Shown here: in pieces, positions 1 to 9,562 of the stretch | Position numbering within the stretch: position 1 is the stretch's first letter | Layout: every line of letters starts with the position of its first letter | Assembly (NCBI GenBank): GCA_021775735.1 | Contig: JAJFHG010000029.1 | Coordinates: forward strand, 89,743-153,742 | Direction: 5' to 3' | Origin: Hyphomicrobiaceae bacterium | Lineage (GTDB): Bacteria > Pseudomonadota > Alphaproteobacteria > Rhizobiales > Hyphomicrobiaceae | Length of the DNA stretch: 64,000 nucleotides | Notes under the pieces: model-generated | Told to the model about the DNA's origin: nothing | Seen by the model: only the letters and a program-made list of their open reading frames with translations | The model's database searches: none | Position numbers and translations under genes: made by a program

Positions 1-93
1 TGAAGCTAGCCTACGGAATGGCATCTCAGCGCCGGTATGGGCTTTATCGTGTCGGCTCCAGCTGACCCCGATTTTGATGGGTCGCGCATTCAT
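1..93 (-). CDS. ntrY: Nitrogen regulation sensor kinase NtrY, N-terminal fragment cut by window edge
   Basis: An open frame of 31 codons starts at ATG 93-91 and runs off the left edge without a stop. Its A at position 93 is the last base of the ntrC stop codon (TAATG overlap), so it looks translationally coupled to ntrC. The visible residues are polar and basic (M-N-A-R-P-I-K-I at the start), as expected for the short cytoplasmic tail before the first membrane helix of NtrY. No NtrY domain is visible. The identity is inferred from the ntrB-ntrC-ntrY-ntrX order common in Alphaproteobacteria. NtrY would be a membrane histidine kinase that signals to NtrX. Confidence 0.6.
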   Translation of the reverse strand, partial: MNARPIKIGVSWSRHDKAHTGAEMPFRRLAS

Positions 94-1538
94 TAAGATG
101 GCGATTTAATCACTTTAATGTCGAGATTTTTGATCCGACTGCGCAGCGTATTGCGGTTCAAGCCAAGCAATTCGGCGGCTTTAATTTGATTGCCACGCGT
201 TGCTGAGAGAGCGGCTGTAAACAGAGGAATCTCCATCTGCCGCAAAATGCGATCATAAAGACCAGACGGTGGTAACTCTAATCCAAAACTTGCAAAATAT
301 CCGTTCAAATAGCTTTCCAGAATCTCAGAGAGATCTTTGCTGGCGATGTCAAACTGCCCAGGATCTGCAAGCGATGATGTGGACATCTCCTGGTCGACAA
401 TCTGGTAGGTCAAAGTATCAACAGCATGAAGGGCCGACACGCGGCGTATAAAGTTCTCAAGTTCGCGCACATTGCCCGGCCATGCATACTGTTTCAATCG
501 TTCTACAGCAGCCTTTTCAATCAACTTTTCGCCAAGGCCTTCATCACTAACGCGACGCAAAAACGTGCGTGCGAGGTCACCAATGTCCTCTAAGCGATCA
601 CGAAGCGGTGGCAGTTGTAGCGGCACAACATTGAGACGATAGTATAGGTCTTCACGAAAGACGCCTTGTTGAATTTGAACCTTAAGATCGCGATGTGTAG
701 CGGCTATAATGCGGACATTGGTCTTAATTGGCGTGCGCCCACCCACTGTTGTGTATTCGCCTTGTTGCAAAACACGCAGCAATCGTGTTTGGGCTTCAAG
801 CGGCATGTCACCAATTTCATCGAGGAAAAGCGTCCCTCCTTCAGCCTGTTCAAAACGACCTTGAGTACGCCCCTGCGCGCCCGTAAACGCCCCTTTCTCG
901 TGACCAAACAACTCGCTTTCTATCAAGTCCCGTGGAATAGCGGCAACGTTGATTGCAACAAACGGTCCGTTGCGCCGCTTGCCATGGTCGTGCAGGACGC
1001 GGGCCACCAACTCTTTTCCGGTGCCACTTTCTCCAGAGATCATGACTGTCAAATCGGTCTGAGTGAGACGTGCCAGAGAGCGGTATATGTCCTGCATTGC
1101 CGGTGAGCGGCCGATCAACGGCAGCTCATCACTTTCAAGCTCGGGCTTGCTGCGCTGTGGTTCTTTTTTGCGCGCGGCATCCAGAGCTCTGGTCACGACA
1201 GCGACTACTTCAGAAATATCAAAGGGTTTTGGCAGGTACTCAAAGGCACCTTTTTCGGCTGCTGTAAGCGCCGTCATCAAAGTATTTTGAGCGCTCATCA
1301 CAATGATCGGTATTTCAGGGCGCGCTTTTTGGATACGTGGGATTAAATCGAACGCATTTTCATCAGGCAACACAACATCGGTGATGATGACTTCGCCTTC
1401 ACCCTGGTTGGCCCAACGCCACAGCGTTGCAGCGTTGCTTGTGGCGCGCGGCGCATAACCAGCGCGTGCCAATGCTTGGTTGAGGACCGTGCGGATCGCA
1501 CTGTCATCATCAGCAATCAAAATTGAGCCGTGACTCAT
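93..1538 (-). CDS. ntrC: Nitrogen regulation response regulator NtrC (sigma-54 activator)
   Basis: A 481-residue cytoplasmic enhancer-binding protein that switches on sigma-54 promoters of nitrogen assimilation when phosphorylated by NtrB. The receiver domain (about 1-120) has the acidic pocket D11-D12, the phospho-acceptor D54 in IITDVVLPD and K104 in YLPKPF. The AAA+ domain (about 140-375) has Walker A GESGTGKE at 169-176 and the sigma-54 contact loop GAFTGA at 216-221. A Fis-type helix-turn-helix closes the protein ([16 protein letters not shown]). Length and domain order are normal. The start overlaps the end of ntrB by four bases, and its stop overlaps the next ATG, so dusB-ntrB-ntrC-ntrY is probably one transcript. 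Confidence 0.97.
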   Translation of the reverse strand: MSHGSILIADDDSAIRTVLNQALARAGYAPRATSNAATLWRWANQGEGEVIITDVVLPDENAFDLIPRIQKARPEIPIIVMSAQNTLMTALTAAEKGAFEYLPKPFDISEVVAVVTRALDAARKKEPQRSKPELESDELPLIGRSPAMQDIYRSLARLTQTDLTVMISGESGTGKELVARVLHDHGKRRNGPFVAINVAAIPRDLIESELFGHEKGAFTGAQGRTQGRFEQAEGGTLFLDEIGDMPLEAQTRLLRVLQQGEYTTVGGRTPIKTNVRIIAATHRDLKVQIQQGVFREDLYYRLNVVPLQLPPLRDRLEDIGDLARTFLRRVSDEGLGEKLIEKAAVERLKQYAWPGNVRELENFIRRVSALHAVDTLTYQIVDQEMSTSSLADPGQFDIASKDLSEILESYLNGYFASFGLELPPSGLYDRILRQMEIPLFTAALSATRGNQIKAAELLGLNRNTLRSRIKNLDIKVIKSPS

Positions 1539-2722
1539 CGCTGCGATCCCCTCTTTTTGTTTTGAGTTATTGCCTGTGAAGACTTGCCGCTGTCGGTGGC
1601 GACCTCTTTATCTTCGACAGGAAGCAAAACCCGAAACACTGTGTTTTTAGACAACCCATCTAGCTCGATGACGCCACCATGATCGCCAATAATTTTTGCA
1701 ACCAAAGCCAATCCAAGACCACTTCCCGATACTTTTGTTGATACGAACGGTTCAAACAACAGAGTTTTAATTCCTTCTGGAATACCAGGCCCATTGTCTT
1801 CAACTTCAATCATCAATGGCAAACTAAAGCGCGTATCCGAGCCGGGTACGGACAGCCGTACACCAGGACGGAACGCGGTGCGCAACTGGATTTGACCGTT
1901 GGTCGCTTCTGCTCCGATGGCTTCAGACGCATTCTTTACGAGATTGAGAAAGACTTGGACCAGTTTGTCTTTGTTGCCGCGTGCTAGTGGAAGAGACGGA
2001 TCATAGTATTCGTCAAATCTTATGTGCTGAGCAAAGCCTGTTTCAGCAATCCGCCGTACGTGATCCAGCACATTGTGCACATTGACGGAGCCCACTTCGA
2101 GCGGGCGTTCATCACCAAACACTTCCATGCGATCAACGAGGTTTCTGATGCGGTCTGTTTCCGTGCAAATGAGCTGTGTCAATTCACGGTCGTCGTCATT
2201 CGCGTTCTGTTCAAGAAGTTGCGCTGATCCGCGAATGCCAGACAGCGGATTTTTGATTTCATGAGCCAACATTGCCGCCATACCAGAAACAGATCGCGCG
2301 GCAGCGCGATGCGTCAATTGCCGTTCGATCATTTGCGCCATAGAGCGCTGCTGCAGCATGATCAAAATCTGACCAGGGCGTTCGGAGACAGGGCCAGCGT
2401 GGACATCAACCAGCTTGGGTGCTGAAAACCTCGGCGCGGCAATTTCAATCGCATATTCATTGACGGTTGAGCCGCCAAATCGCACCTGTTCAATCAAGGC
2501 TAACAAGGGACAACCAAATGTCACAACCTCATTCAGTGTGGTTCGGCATAACATCGGCTGGGAGGCTGATAAAAAAGCTTCTGCAGAAGCGTTGACATAG
2601 AGAATGGAATTTTGATCGCCAACAACGATCACAGGATGAGGCAAAGTTGCGAGCAGCAAATCACTTTCTATACCGTCGTGTTTCGGTTTTGTCTTTTTTG
2701 CAAGTTTAACTATTTTTGCCAC
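1535..2722 (-). CDS. ntrB: Nitrogen regulation sensor histidine kinase NtrB
   Basis: A soluble two-component kinase/phosphatase of 395 residues that sets NtrC phosphorylation according to PII signalling. An N-terminal PAS domain covers about 20-130. The H-box contains the phospho-acceptor in [20 protein letters not shown] (H154). The ATPase part shows the N-box ([12 protein letters not shown]) and a G-box ([10 protein letters not shown], then GSGLGLALV). No membrane helix is visible, which fits NtrB rather than NtrY. The gene begins directly after the dusB stop and overlaps ntrC by four bases. Family assignment is firm; the nitrogen role is known for the family, not tested here. Confidence 0.96.
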   Translation of the reverse strand: MAKIVKLAKKTKPKHDGIESDLLLATLPHPVIVVGDQNSILYVNASAEAFLSASQPMLCRTTLNEVVTFGCPLLALIEQVRFGGSTVNEYAIEIAAPRFSAPKLVDVHAGPVSERPGQILIMLQQRSMAQMIERQLTHRAAARSVSGMAAMLAHEIKNPLSGIRGSAQLLEQNANDDDRELTQLICTETDRIRNLVDRMEVFGDERPLEVGSVNVHNVLDHVRRIAETGFAQHIRFDEYYDPSLPLARGNKDKLVQVFLNLVKNASEAIGAEATNGQIQLRTAFRPGVRLSVPGSDTRFSLPLMIEVEDNGPGIPEGIKTLLFEPFVSTKVSGSGLGLALVAKIIGDHGGVIELDGLSKNTVFRVLLPVEDKEVATDSGKSSQAITQNKKRGSQR

Positions 2723-3739
2723 CTAACCCAATGCCTCGCTCGACTTGAACGCACGTGTTTCATCATAGAACGCTGACAAATTTTGAAGAACACGCAGCGC
2801 ATTGTCATCGGTACATAATCTGCGACGCCATGTTTTAATCGAAGTTGTATCTCGACCTGCGGTCTCTAAGTACCAGCCCATGTGCTTGCGCGCATTGCGA
2901 AGCCCAAGGTAATCGCCATAGAACCCCAACATGCTTTCGATATGCGCAACGGCAATATTGCGCTGCTCTGTCAGAGTGGGTGCAGTGACGTGACGTCCGG
3001 ATTTGAGTGCTCTGGCAATTTGACCGGGCAGCCATGGCGCACCATAGGACCCACGACCAATCATCACGCCATCACCTCCGGATTGAGAAAGAGCCTCAAG
3101 GGCGTCCTGCACAGTACAAATATCACCATTGACAATCACCGGGATCGACACAGCGGCTGACACCGGCTTAACGCGTGACCAGTCGGCGCGACCTTTGAAA
3201 AACTGACAGCGGGTGCGCGCATGCACGGTGACCATCTGAACACCTTCAGCTTCTGCGCGACGCGCAAGCTGAGGCGCGGTGATGTCCTTGTCATCCCAAC
3301 CCAGACGCATCTTGAGCGTCACAGGAACCGAAACGGCCTGCACGACAGCCGTAATCAACGACAGTGCGTGATCAAGATCGCGCATCAGTGCACTGCCGGA
3401 TAGCTTGCCCGTCACCTCACGGCGCGGACAGCCCATATTGATGTCGATGATGTCTGCCCCAAGCCCTTCTGCAATGCGCGCGCCCTCCGCCATCCAATGC
3501 GCTTCACAGCCGACCAATTGGACGACATAGGGGCTCAATGTTTCGCCGCGTGCGCGCCGCACCACGTCCTTGCGCTGGCGTACCAATTCCGAACTGGCCA
3601 CCATTTCAGAGACGACAAGACCGGCATCCAGGTCAGCTGCAAGTGTGCGAAACGGCAGGTCGGACACACCCGTCATTGGCGCTAAAAACACCGGGTTCTT
3701 TAAATTGTGCTGACCAATCTGCATCCAGAGTGTACTCAC
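2723..3739 (-). CDS. dusB: tRNA-dihydrouridine synthase DusB (NifR3 family)
   Basis: An FMN enzyme of 338 residues that reduces uridines in the tRNA D-loop to dihydrouridine using NAD(P)H. The N-terminal TIM barrel begins with the FMN-binding stretch FLAPMTGVSDLPFR, followed by QLVG and the catalytic cysteine C104 in NMGCPRREVTGKLSGSALMR. Later barrel motifs are VTVHARTRCQFFKGRADW and VIVNGDI with GVMIGRG. The C-terminal part is the helical RNA-binding domain. It is the first gene of the dusB(nifR3)-ntrB-ntrC operon, an old and common arrangement in proteobacteria. The divergent gap to ispDF should hold the operon promoter, but I could not place it. Confidence 0.96.
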   Translation of the reverse strand: MSTLWMQIGQHNLKNPVFLAPMTGVSDLPFRTLAADLDAGLVVSEMVASSELVRQRKDVVRRARGETLSPYVVQLVGCEAHWMAEGARIAEGLGADIIDINMGCPRREVTGKLSGSALMRDLDHALSLITAVVQAVSVPVTLKMRLGWDDKDITAPQLARRAEAEGVQMVTVHARTRCQFFKGRADWSRVKPVSAAVSIPVIVNGDICTVQDALEALSQSGGDGVMIGRGSYGAPWLPGQIARALKSGRHVTAPTLTEQRNIAVAHIESMLGFYGDYLGLRNARKHMGWYLETAGRDTTSIKTWRRRLCTDDNALRVLQNLSAFYDETRAFKSSEALG

Positions 3740-3974
3740 GCGTTGTCGTTATAACGTGGGGGCAATTGCGCTTGATTGTGTTGGGCTGCTCCGCACGGCA
3801 TTGCGTTCACACTATTTGCCCACATTTTATGCGCCTGGCTTTTATGCTTATACTTTGGGCAAGATAGATCAGAAGACAGCACGCCACAAGCCATATGCTT
3901 AAAATGTGGGCGGTGATTGCCGCGCCTGCCTCAGACGGGTAAGCAAGCCATCGACTTGGGAAGGAACACTAGTC

Positions 3975-5180
3975 TTGGACGTCAGCGCTGTCATTGTCGC
4001 CGGGGGGCGCGGCTCGCGAGCCGCTGCTCAGGGTGACTCGACCCCCAAACAGTACGCCCAGATCGGTGGGCGTGCCGTTCTTAGCCATGCCATCGCCGCC
4101 CTTGCTGAAGCACCGGAGATCAACCGTATCCTGGTTGTCATCCACGATGCGGATCAGCAGATCTACGCCGATACGCTGGAACGTGACGGCGCGCCAGATA
4201 AACTGGTGGATCCCGTTAAAGGCGGAGCAACACGCCAGGAAAGCGTGTTGGCGGGATTAAACCAACTTGCAACCCAAAACCCTCCCGACGCGGTTCTGAT
4301 CCATGATGGTGCGCGACCGTTTGTGACAGGCAACGTGATCACCCGCGTCGCTGAGGCGCTTGAGATGAGGCCAGCGGCCATCGCAGCGCTTCCTCTCGCC
4401 GATACGTTGCAGCGTGCAGATCGAGATGGCCTCATCACTGAAACACTGGCCCGCGACGGATTATGGCGGGCTCAAACACCGCAAGGCTTTGCGTTTGACG
4501 AGATATTGCAAGCCCATCAAAAAGCTGCGTCGGCCGGTCGCTCTGATTTTACAGATGACGCGGCGTTGTTCTCATGGGCAGGTGGCGTGGTGCATGTTGT
4601 CGAGGGGTCGGAACACAACCACAAGATGACAACGGCTGAGGATCTTGCCAGGGCAGAAATAACGGCTTCAGAAAACATGATGCAATCTCGGTCAGATATG
4701 CACCCTAGAACGGGCACTGGGTTTGATGTGCACCGTGCCGCGCCAGGCGATCATGTCTGGCTGTGCGGAATCAAAGTTCCTGCAGCTTTTACGCTTTCAG
4801 GCCATTCTGATGCTGATGTTGCGCTCCATGCGTTGACTGATGCCCTCCTCGGTGCGCTGGGTGATGGTGATATCGGCAGCCATTTTCCACCAACTGATCC
4901 GCAATGGAAGGGAGCTGCGTCCCATATCTTTCTGGCCCATGCCGCTGACAGGGTTCGCCAGCGCAGCGGGGTAATCGGAAATGTCGACATTACGATCATC
5001 TGCGAAACACCCAAAATCGGGCCTCATCGCGACCCGATGCGCAAAGAAGTTGCGAAGATTTTGGCACTGCCCGTTGACCGTGTTTCGGTAAAAGCCACGA
5101 CCACTGAGGGGCTTGGCTTTGCAGGCCGTGGGGAAGGTATTGCAGCCATGGCATCGGCCACCGTCCATGTGCCCGAGTAG
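3975..5180 (+). CDS. ispDF: Bifunctional IspD/IspF, MEP isoprenoid pathway
   Basis: A fused enzyme for two non-consecutive steps of the MEP pathway. The N-terminal half (about 1-225) is MEP cytidylyltransferase: VSAVIVAGGRGSR, PKQYAQIGG, IHDGARPF, RAQTPQGF. The C-terminal half (from about residue 245) is MEcPP synthase: GTGFDVHRA with zinc ligands D and H, SGHSDADVALHALTDALLGA, GDGDIGSHFPP, TTTEGLGFAGRGEGIAA. I chose the TTG at 3975 because AAGGA lies nine bases before it and the IspD fold starts two residues later; the frame stays open up to an ATG at 3906 whose extra 23 residues do not look conserved. IspDF fusion is typical of Alphaproteobacteria. Confidence 0.96.
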   Translation: MDVSAVIVAGGRGSRAAAQGDSTPKQYAQIGGRAVLSHAIAALAEAPEINRILVVIHDADQQIYADTLERDGAPDKLVDPVKGGATRQESVLAGLNQLATQNPPDAVLIHDGARPFVTGNVITRVAEALEMRPAAIAALPLADTLQRADRDGLITETLARDGLWRAQTPQGFAFDEILQAHQKAASAGRSDFTDDAALFSWAGGVVHVVEGSEHNHKMTTAEDLARAEITASENMMQSRSDMHPRTGTGFDVHRAAPGDHVWLCGIKVPAAFTLSGHSDADVALHALTDALLGALGDGDIGSHFPPTDPQWKGAASHIFLAHAADRVRQRSGVIGNVDITIICETPKIGPHRDPMRKEVAKILALPVDRVSVKATTTEGLGFAGRGEGIAAMASATVHVPE

Positions 5181-5346
5181 CCTAGAACCCGCCCAAGACG
5201 GGGCTTCAGCCGTCGCAGTCGACTAAATGGCAACGGCACCATCTTGGATCGCTGCGACGTCGGCCTTTTCGTTGACCCCCCCGCCAGAATCGCGCCATCA
5301 ACGAATTCGAAGTTGTATTACAAAATTCAAGCGGGAGACCCGCAAT

Positions 5347-5835
5347 ATGAACATGATGACTCAAGCGCTTGATCGCGCTCCTGAAACTTCTGTTGAGATA
5401 ACAGATATTGCTGAAATGACAGCAGCAAACTGCTTGGCAACACGTGTTCGCCAACTGTCTCGTATTATTACGCGCGTCTACGACGACGCTGTTCGCCCAC
5501 TTGGTATTACGGCAAGTCAATACACATTGTTGGCTCAACTTGCTTCACGCGATGGCATCACGGCCGTTGAAATTGGGCATGAACTGGACATTGAAAAGTC
5601 AACGCTGTCGCGCAATCTCAAGCGGCTGTTGGCTCTGGATCACATTGTGATGGACCCACCTGCAGGTCGGCGCGGGCGTGGTCTGCACTTGACCCCGAAA
5701 GGCAAAGCCACATTGATTGAAGCCCATCCGATTTGGCAGGCTGCACAAAATCGTGCTCTGGCCGCTATGGGTCAAGATGCACGCGACACACTGGATACAT
5801 TGCTGTCACGGGCTGAAAAACTGATTGCAGATTAG
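5347..5835 (+). CDS. MarR-family winged-helix transcriptional regulator
   Basis: A 162-residue DNA-binding protein. The core shows RVRQLSRIITRVYDDAVRPLGITASQYTLL, the recognition region ITAVEIGHELDIEKSTLSRNLKRLLALDHI and the wing PPAGRRGRGLHLTPKGK, all typical of MarR. Such proteins act as dimers, often releasing DNA when a ligand binds; the ligand and targets are unknown here. The start is ATG 5347, preceded by GGGAG nine bases upstream. The frame stays open 40 codons further up, but that stretch has no conserved feature. A hairpin terminator follows at 5881. It lies between ispDF and the cinA-type gene without clear operon partners. Confidence 0.88.
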   Translation: MNMMTQALDRAPETSVEITDIAEMTAANCLATRVRQLSRIITRVYDDAVRPLGITASQYTLLAQLASRDGITAVEIGHELDIEKSTLSRNLKRLLALDHIVMDPPAGRRGRGLHLTPKGKATLIEAHPIWQAAQNRALAAMGQDARDTLDTLLSRAEKLIAD

Positions 5836-5880
5836 GCGATTTCATCGCCAATCTGCATAAACTTGCAATGAAGACAACGA

Positions 5881-5911
5881 AAGGCGCGCCAAACACCGGC
5901 GTGCCTTTTTT
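5881..5911 (+). terminator. Rho-independent terminator after the MarR gene
   Basis: A ten-pair stem (AAGGCGCGCC with GGCGTGCCTT, one G-U pair) with a seven-base loop is followed by six T. It ends the MarR transcript 46 bases after the stop codon. Confidence 0.85.
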
Positions 5912-5967
5912 GTGTTTGAGTTGAGATCCGATTAAACTGGTCGTGGATGTCAGTGAGGACATGACAA

Positions 5968-6468
5968 ATGTCACATACCCAGGTGGGTTTGGATCTTGCC
6001 ACAGAACTCGTCATCGCGTTGCGAGCCCAAAACTCCACCCTCGCGGTTGCCGAAAGTTGCACCGGAGGTCTGTTGTCAGCTGCAATTACAGATGTTGCAG
6101 GAGCCTCGGAGGTTTTTGATCGTGGCTTCATCACGTATTCCAATCAAGCCAAGACAGACCTGATCGCCGTTCCGGCCGCGTTGATTGAACGCAACGGCGC
6201 AGTCAGCGCGGAAGTTGCGGCTGCCATGGCAGATGGCGTCTTAAAAAATTCAACAGCCGACTTTTCTGCCGCGATTACCGGCATTGCAGGACCTGGTGGT
6301 GGCAGTGCAAATCGGCCGGTGGGACTGGTCTTCATTGCAGTTGGTAAACGCGGTGATCGGACGAATGTACAGCGCCACACGTTTGGCGATACAGGACGGG
6401 CTGGGATAAGAAATGCGGCGGTTGAAACAAGCCTGACGGCACTTCTCAACGCGATGGGCCCAGCCTAA
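5968..6468 (+). CDS. CinA-family nicotinamide-nucleotide amidohydrolase (PncC-type)
   Basis: A 166-residue stand-alone CinA C-terminal domain. The family hydrolyses nicotinamide mononucleotide to nicotinate mononucleotide and ammonia, in pyridine nucleotide salvage. The signature AVAESCTGGLLSAAITDVAGAS carries the active-site serine region, followed by FDRGFITYSNQAKTDLI and the glycine-rich ITGIAGPGGGSANRPVGLVFIAV. The N-terminal MoCF-like domain of full-length CinA is absent, as in PncC. It sits in the cinA / RatA / lipA neighbourhood commonly seen in Hyphomicrobiales. The amidase role is known for the family, not shown here. Confidence 0.92.
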   Translation: MSHTQVGLDLATELVIALRAQNSTLAVAESCTGGLLSAAITDVAGASEVFDRGFITYSNQAKTDLIAVPAALIERNGAVSAEVAAAMADGVLKNSTADFSAAITGIAGPGGGSANRPVGLVFIAVGKRGDRTNVQRHTFGDTGRAGIRNAAVETSLTALLNAMGPA

Positions 6469-6611
6469 ATGCTTTATGGCCTGTGCTTTATTGAATAAAA
6501 ACGGTCTTGTCTTTATGCGCCCATGATCGCCATCTGTTATCATCATGGAGAAAGTGTGCGCAGGTACCCCCGGGCTCAACCACTTGCTAAGATGCGGATT
6601 GGAGACCGTCT

Positions 6612-7427
6612 TTGTTGTTACCTCATCGTTTGATCCCCAAGGCCAAGGGTGCTGTTTATGCGTTCATCGCGCTTGCAGCTAGTTTTGCCGCGGCACTAGC
6701 AGCGGATATGACCGCGCGCCAAGTTACACAGATCCTGTTTCAAGCAGATAAAGCCCTACCGCCTGATCTTTCCGGACTCAATCTGCAAAACCTTGATCTT
6801 GCCGACCTGAATTTCAAGAAAGCGAAACTTGCAAACGTAGATTTATTTGGCAGCGATTTATCAGGCTCCAATCTCACTGGCGTCAATCTCAAATCCGCGC
6901 GCCTGGATCGCGTCACGTTGATCAACTCAACGTTTGATGGAGCAGACCTTACAGGTGTGACCATTCTGCGCCCAACCTCCTTTTCGACGCTTGCAGAAAA
7001 GTTGGCTGAAGCCTCTAGTTTTATTGGTGTGCAGATGGCAGGTGCCAAAGTCTTTGGGCAATTTAACGGCTTTAACTTCAAGGGTTCCAATTTACGTGGT
7101 GTCAGCTTTTCGCCGTTTAGCGAAACGGGTTTCATCGAACACATCTGGCGTACCAAGCTGGAAAGCGCCAATCTGGAATCCGTCGATCTTGAAGGTGCTG
7201 ATTTAACGTACGTCTCAGCGCGTTATGCAAACTTTAAAAACGCAAATCTGCGTAATGCCGTATTCAAGAATGCCGACCTCTCGCAGGCGGATTTTTCTGG
7301 CTCGGATTTAAGTAATGCTGATTTGACTGGCGCAGATCTTGATCAATCTGATTTTAGAAATACCAAGGGTCTTGATACCGTGCGCGGTCTGCAACAGACG
7401 CACAACCGCAGTAAAGCATTGTTCTAA
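6612..7427 (+). CDS. Exported pentapeptide-repeat protein
   Basis: A 271-residue protein with an N-terminal signal peptide (hydrophobic AFIALAASFAAALA, cleavage likely near residue 30), so probably periplasmic. The mature part is built from pentapeptide repeats of the A(D/N)LXX kind, such as LDLADLNFKKAKLANVDLFG, and a C-terminal run of ANLRNAVFKNADLSQADFSG type. Such repeats fold as a right-handed square beta helix. A stretch at about 115-180 breaks the periodicity. The start is TTG 6612, eight bases after GGAG. Family members have varied roles, some binding gyrase, so no function can be given. It stands alone between cinA and the convergent RatA-like gene. Confidence 0.85.
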   Translation: MLLPHRLIPKAKGAVYAFIALAASFAAALAADMTARQVTQILFQADKALPPDLSGLNLQNLDLADLNFKKAKLANVDLFGSDLSGSNLTGVNLKSARLDRVTLINSTFDGADLTGVTILRPTSFSTLAEKLAEASSFIGVQMAGAKVFGQFNGFNFKGSNLRGVSFSPFSETGFIEHIWRTKLESANLESVDLEGADLTYVSARYANFKNANLRNAVFKNADLSQADFSGSDLSNADLTGADLDQSDFRNTKGLDTVRGLQQTHNRSKALF

Positions 7428-7463
7428 GAACCAATTACGCTCACTGCCTGGTGTATATCCGCA

Positions 7464-7946
7464 TTATACCGTTGATCTGTCGGGCAGTTGTTCTGCAGGT
7501 TTTCCGTAGACTTCATCAGCACGTTCTTCAAATGCCGTTGTGAAGCGCCGAAATGCGGTCTCAAACATTGGTCCTAACGCGATGCCCATAAGTGCCGATT
7601 TAAAAGCATAAGAAATATAGAAGTCTACATCACATTCAGTTTGCGATGTTGCGGAGAACCGCCAACGGTTTTCAAGGTGTTCAAACGGGCCGTCGATATA
7701 GCTTGCATTGATCTCTTGCGCCGTCTCATCAAGTAGAACACGGGTGGTAAAACTATCTGTCAGCGCCTTATGGCCAACGCCCATGGTGGCAATCAACTCT
7801 TCACCCTCTGGCGTTTTGGTGCGTTGGGTCACCACCAGCGACGTGCATAACGGCAAAAATTTAGGATAGCGTTCGACATCTGCGACCAACAAAAACATGT
7901 TGTGTGCACTGTGGCGAACATTTTGCGTTGTTTGAAATTCTGGCAC
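7464..7946 (-). CDS. RatA/COQ10-type START-domain protein
   Basis: A 160-residue cytoplasmic protein of the polyketide cyclase/START family that includes E. coli RatA and mitochondrial COQ10. It shows the family opening FQTTQNVRHSAHNMFLLVAD followed by VERYPKFLPLC, then a helix-grip fold ending in ALMGIALGPMFETAFRRFTTAFEERADEVYG. COQ10 proteins bind ubiquinone and help its use in respiration; RatA was described as an inhibitor of 70S assembly. In bacteria with this synteny a quinone-related role is at least as plausible. The start is GTG 7946, and lipA ends 24 bases upstream, so the two are probably co-transcribed. Confidence 0.88.
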   Translation of the reverse strand: MPEFQTTQNVRHSAHNMFLLVADVERYPKFLPLCTSLVVTQRTKTPEGEELIATMGVGHKALTDSFTTRVLLDETAQEINASYIDGPFEHLENRWRFSATSQTECDVDFYISYAFKSALMGIALGPMFETAFRRFTTAFEERADEVYGKPAEQLPDRSTV

Positions 7947-7970
7947 TCGACTGAACCTCTGTCCTACTCT

Positions 7971-8951
7971 TCAAGCCGTGGCTAAGGCTTGGCGTGCCGC
8001 CTTGATGGCAAGAAAATCATCTTCAGCATGATGTGATGAGCGCGTTAACGGGCTTGAGGCTACCGACAAAAAACCTTTGACCAGTGCTTCCGCTTTTAAC
8101 TCCGCAAATTCCTCAGGACGCACATAGCGTTTCACTTCTGCATGCTTCGGTGTGGGTTGCAGATACTGGCCGATAGTTAGGCAATCTACGTCAGCGGTGC
8201 GCAAGTCATCCATTACGGTCAACACATCGCTCAGAGATTCACCCAAACCAACCATGATGCCAGACTTGGTTATACTGCCTGGTGCAAGCTCCTTCACGCG
8301 TGCCAGCACAGCCAGAGAGTGATCATAGCGCGCACCGGGTCGGATAGAGCGATAAAGCGCCGGCACCGTTTCCAGGTTGTGATTGAAGACATCTGGGCGC
8401 GCGCCAACAACCGTTTCCAGAGCACCATCTTTGCTGCGAAAATCAGGAGTTAGAATTTCAATAGTCGTGTTGGGGTTGATGTTACGAATGGCCGAAATTA
8501 CACGCACAAAGTGTTCTGCGCCGCCATCGTTCAGATCATCTCTGTCAACCGACGTGATCACAACGTGGCGCAGACTTAGTTTTTGAACCGCCGCCGCGAT
8601 ACGATCTGGTTCGCCATCATCAACCGGCTCTGGCTTGCCGGTCGCGACATTGCAAAACGCACAGCCGCGGGTGCATATGTCGCCTAAGATCATCATGGTG
8701 GCATGGCGCTTTGACCAACACTCGCCGATGTTTGGGCATCCCGCCTCTTGACACACGGTCACAAGCCCATGTGTTTTGATGAGATCAGCTGTTTCGTTGA
8801 ATATAGGCGATGACGGAGCCTTAACGCGGATCCAGTTTGGACGAGGAAGCTGGGGTGTGTCTGGACGCCAAGCTTTCTCTGGATGGCGCGATCTGGCACC
8901 ATCCGACTTCGAGCCGATAGACTGCGCGCCATTTGAGATCACTGTTACCAT
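7971..8951 (-). CDS. lipA: Lipoyl synthase LipA
   Basis: A radical-SAM enzyme of 326 residues that inserts two sulfurs into octanoyl groups on E2 and H proteins. Both [4Fe-4S] sites are intact: the auxiliary cluster [12 protein letters not shown] and the SAM cluster CTRGCAFC. The family motifs [17 protein letters not shown] and the C-terminal [10 protein letters not shown] serine-containing motif are present. Length is normal. In many Hyphomicrobiales it follows the pyruvate dehydrogenase genes (pdhABC-lpd). Here those genes are missing except for a degenerate E1-alpha homologue at 10897, so LipA must serve complexes encoded elsewhere. Confidence 0.97.
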   Translation of the reverse strand: MVTVISNGAQSIGSKSDGARSRHPEKAWRPDTPQLPRPNWIRVKAPSSPIFNETADLIKTHGLVTVCQEAGCPNIGECWSKRHATMMILGDICTRGCAFCNVATGKPEPVDDGEPDRIAAAVQKLSLRHVVITSVDRDDLNDGGAEHFVRVISAIRNINPNTTIEILTPDFRSKDGALETVVGARPDVFNHNLETVPALYRSIRPGARYDHSLAVLARVKELAPGSITKSGIMVGLGESLSDVLTVMDDLRTADVDCLTIGQYLQPTPKHAEVKRYVRPEEFAELKAEALVKGFLSVASSPLTRSSHHAEDDFLAIKAARQALATA

Positions 8952-9031
8952 ATCGCTTTAGCTATCATGCGCGCGCGCTTGAGGCCACTCTGGCGAGACA
9001 CCGCACGGATGCAAAGTACAGGGTCAACCAC

Positions 9032-9295
9032 CTAGAGATGGCACTTGCCGCCAAGGTACGTGTTCAGTAGCTCATTATAGATCCGGAGGTCAGCTTCCTT
9101 GGATTTAGAAAGTTTCTTGCCCGCGTTCTTGGCTTCCGCCCAACCCGCAACGCCTTTGCGCTCATAGCGTTTCAGCTCTTTTTGCAGTGACCTGCAACCA
9201 CTTGCCCCGGCGCTCCTCGGTTCAGGGCCGTCGGAGGTAAGGCCACTACACGCCGCAAGGGCAAAAACAACTGCCACGACAAGACAATTTTTCAT
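9032..9295 (-). CDS. Small predicted lipoprotein of unknown function
   Basis: An 87-residue protein starting MKNCLVVAVVFALAACSG, a clear type II signal peptide with lipobox LAAC, so probably lipid-anchored after cleavage before C16. The mature part is charged and helical (LQKELKRYERKGVAGWAEA) and ends in GGKCHL, giving a cysteine pair with the one in SGCRSL. I place the start at ATG 9295. A GTG 27 bases upstream with a better purine-rich site is the alternative and would only lengthen the n-region. It lies between lipA and another lipoprotein gene on the same strand. I do not recognise the family. Confidence 0.65.
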   Translation of the reverse strand: MKNCLVVAVVFALAACSGLTSDGPEPRSAGASGCRSLQKELKRYERKGVAGWAEAKNAGKKLSKSKEADLRIYNELLNTYLGGKCHL

Positions 9296-9476
9296 CGTTT
9301 TTCGTACGCAATACTCTGACACGGAACCGCCCTCTTCTTTTGAAGTGCGCGTTTCACCACAGCAATGGGACAGAGGCAAGGCGTGAGATGTCAGAACCAC
9401 ACTGGCGTTGTTTTATTACGTCACCGGCACAGCCTACTGACAAGCCCGTGCCAAATATAACCTCGCAATCAATTAC

Positions 9477-9510
9477 AAAAAAACGCAGGTGAGAGAGAGC
9501 CCACCTGCGT
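9477..9510 (-). terminator. Rho-independent terminator after the Ala/Lys-rich lipoprotein gene
   Basis: A nine-pair perfect stem (ACGCAGGTG with CACCTGCGT, plus-strand 9483-9491 and 9502-9510) with a ten-base loop is followed on the minus strand by seven T (9483-9477). It lies about 52 bases after the stop of the gene starting at 10189. Confidence 0.9.
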
Positions 9511-9562
9511 CTTCGTTGATTGTATCGCGCCACGACGACGACGTCCTAAGACGTGATCATGA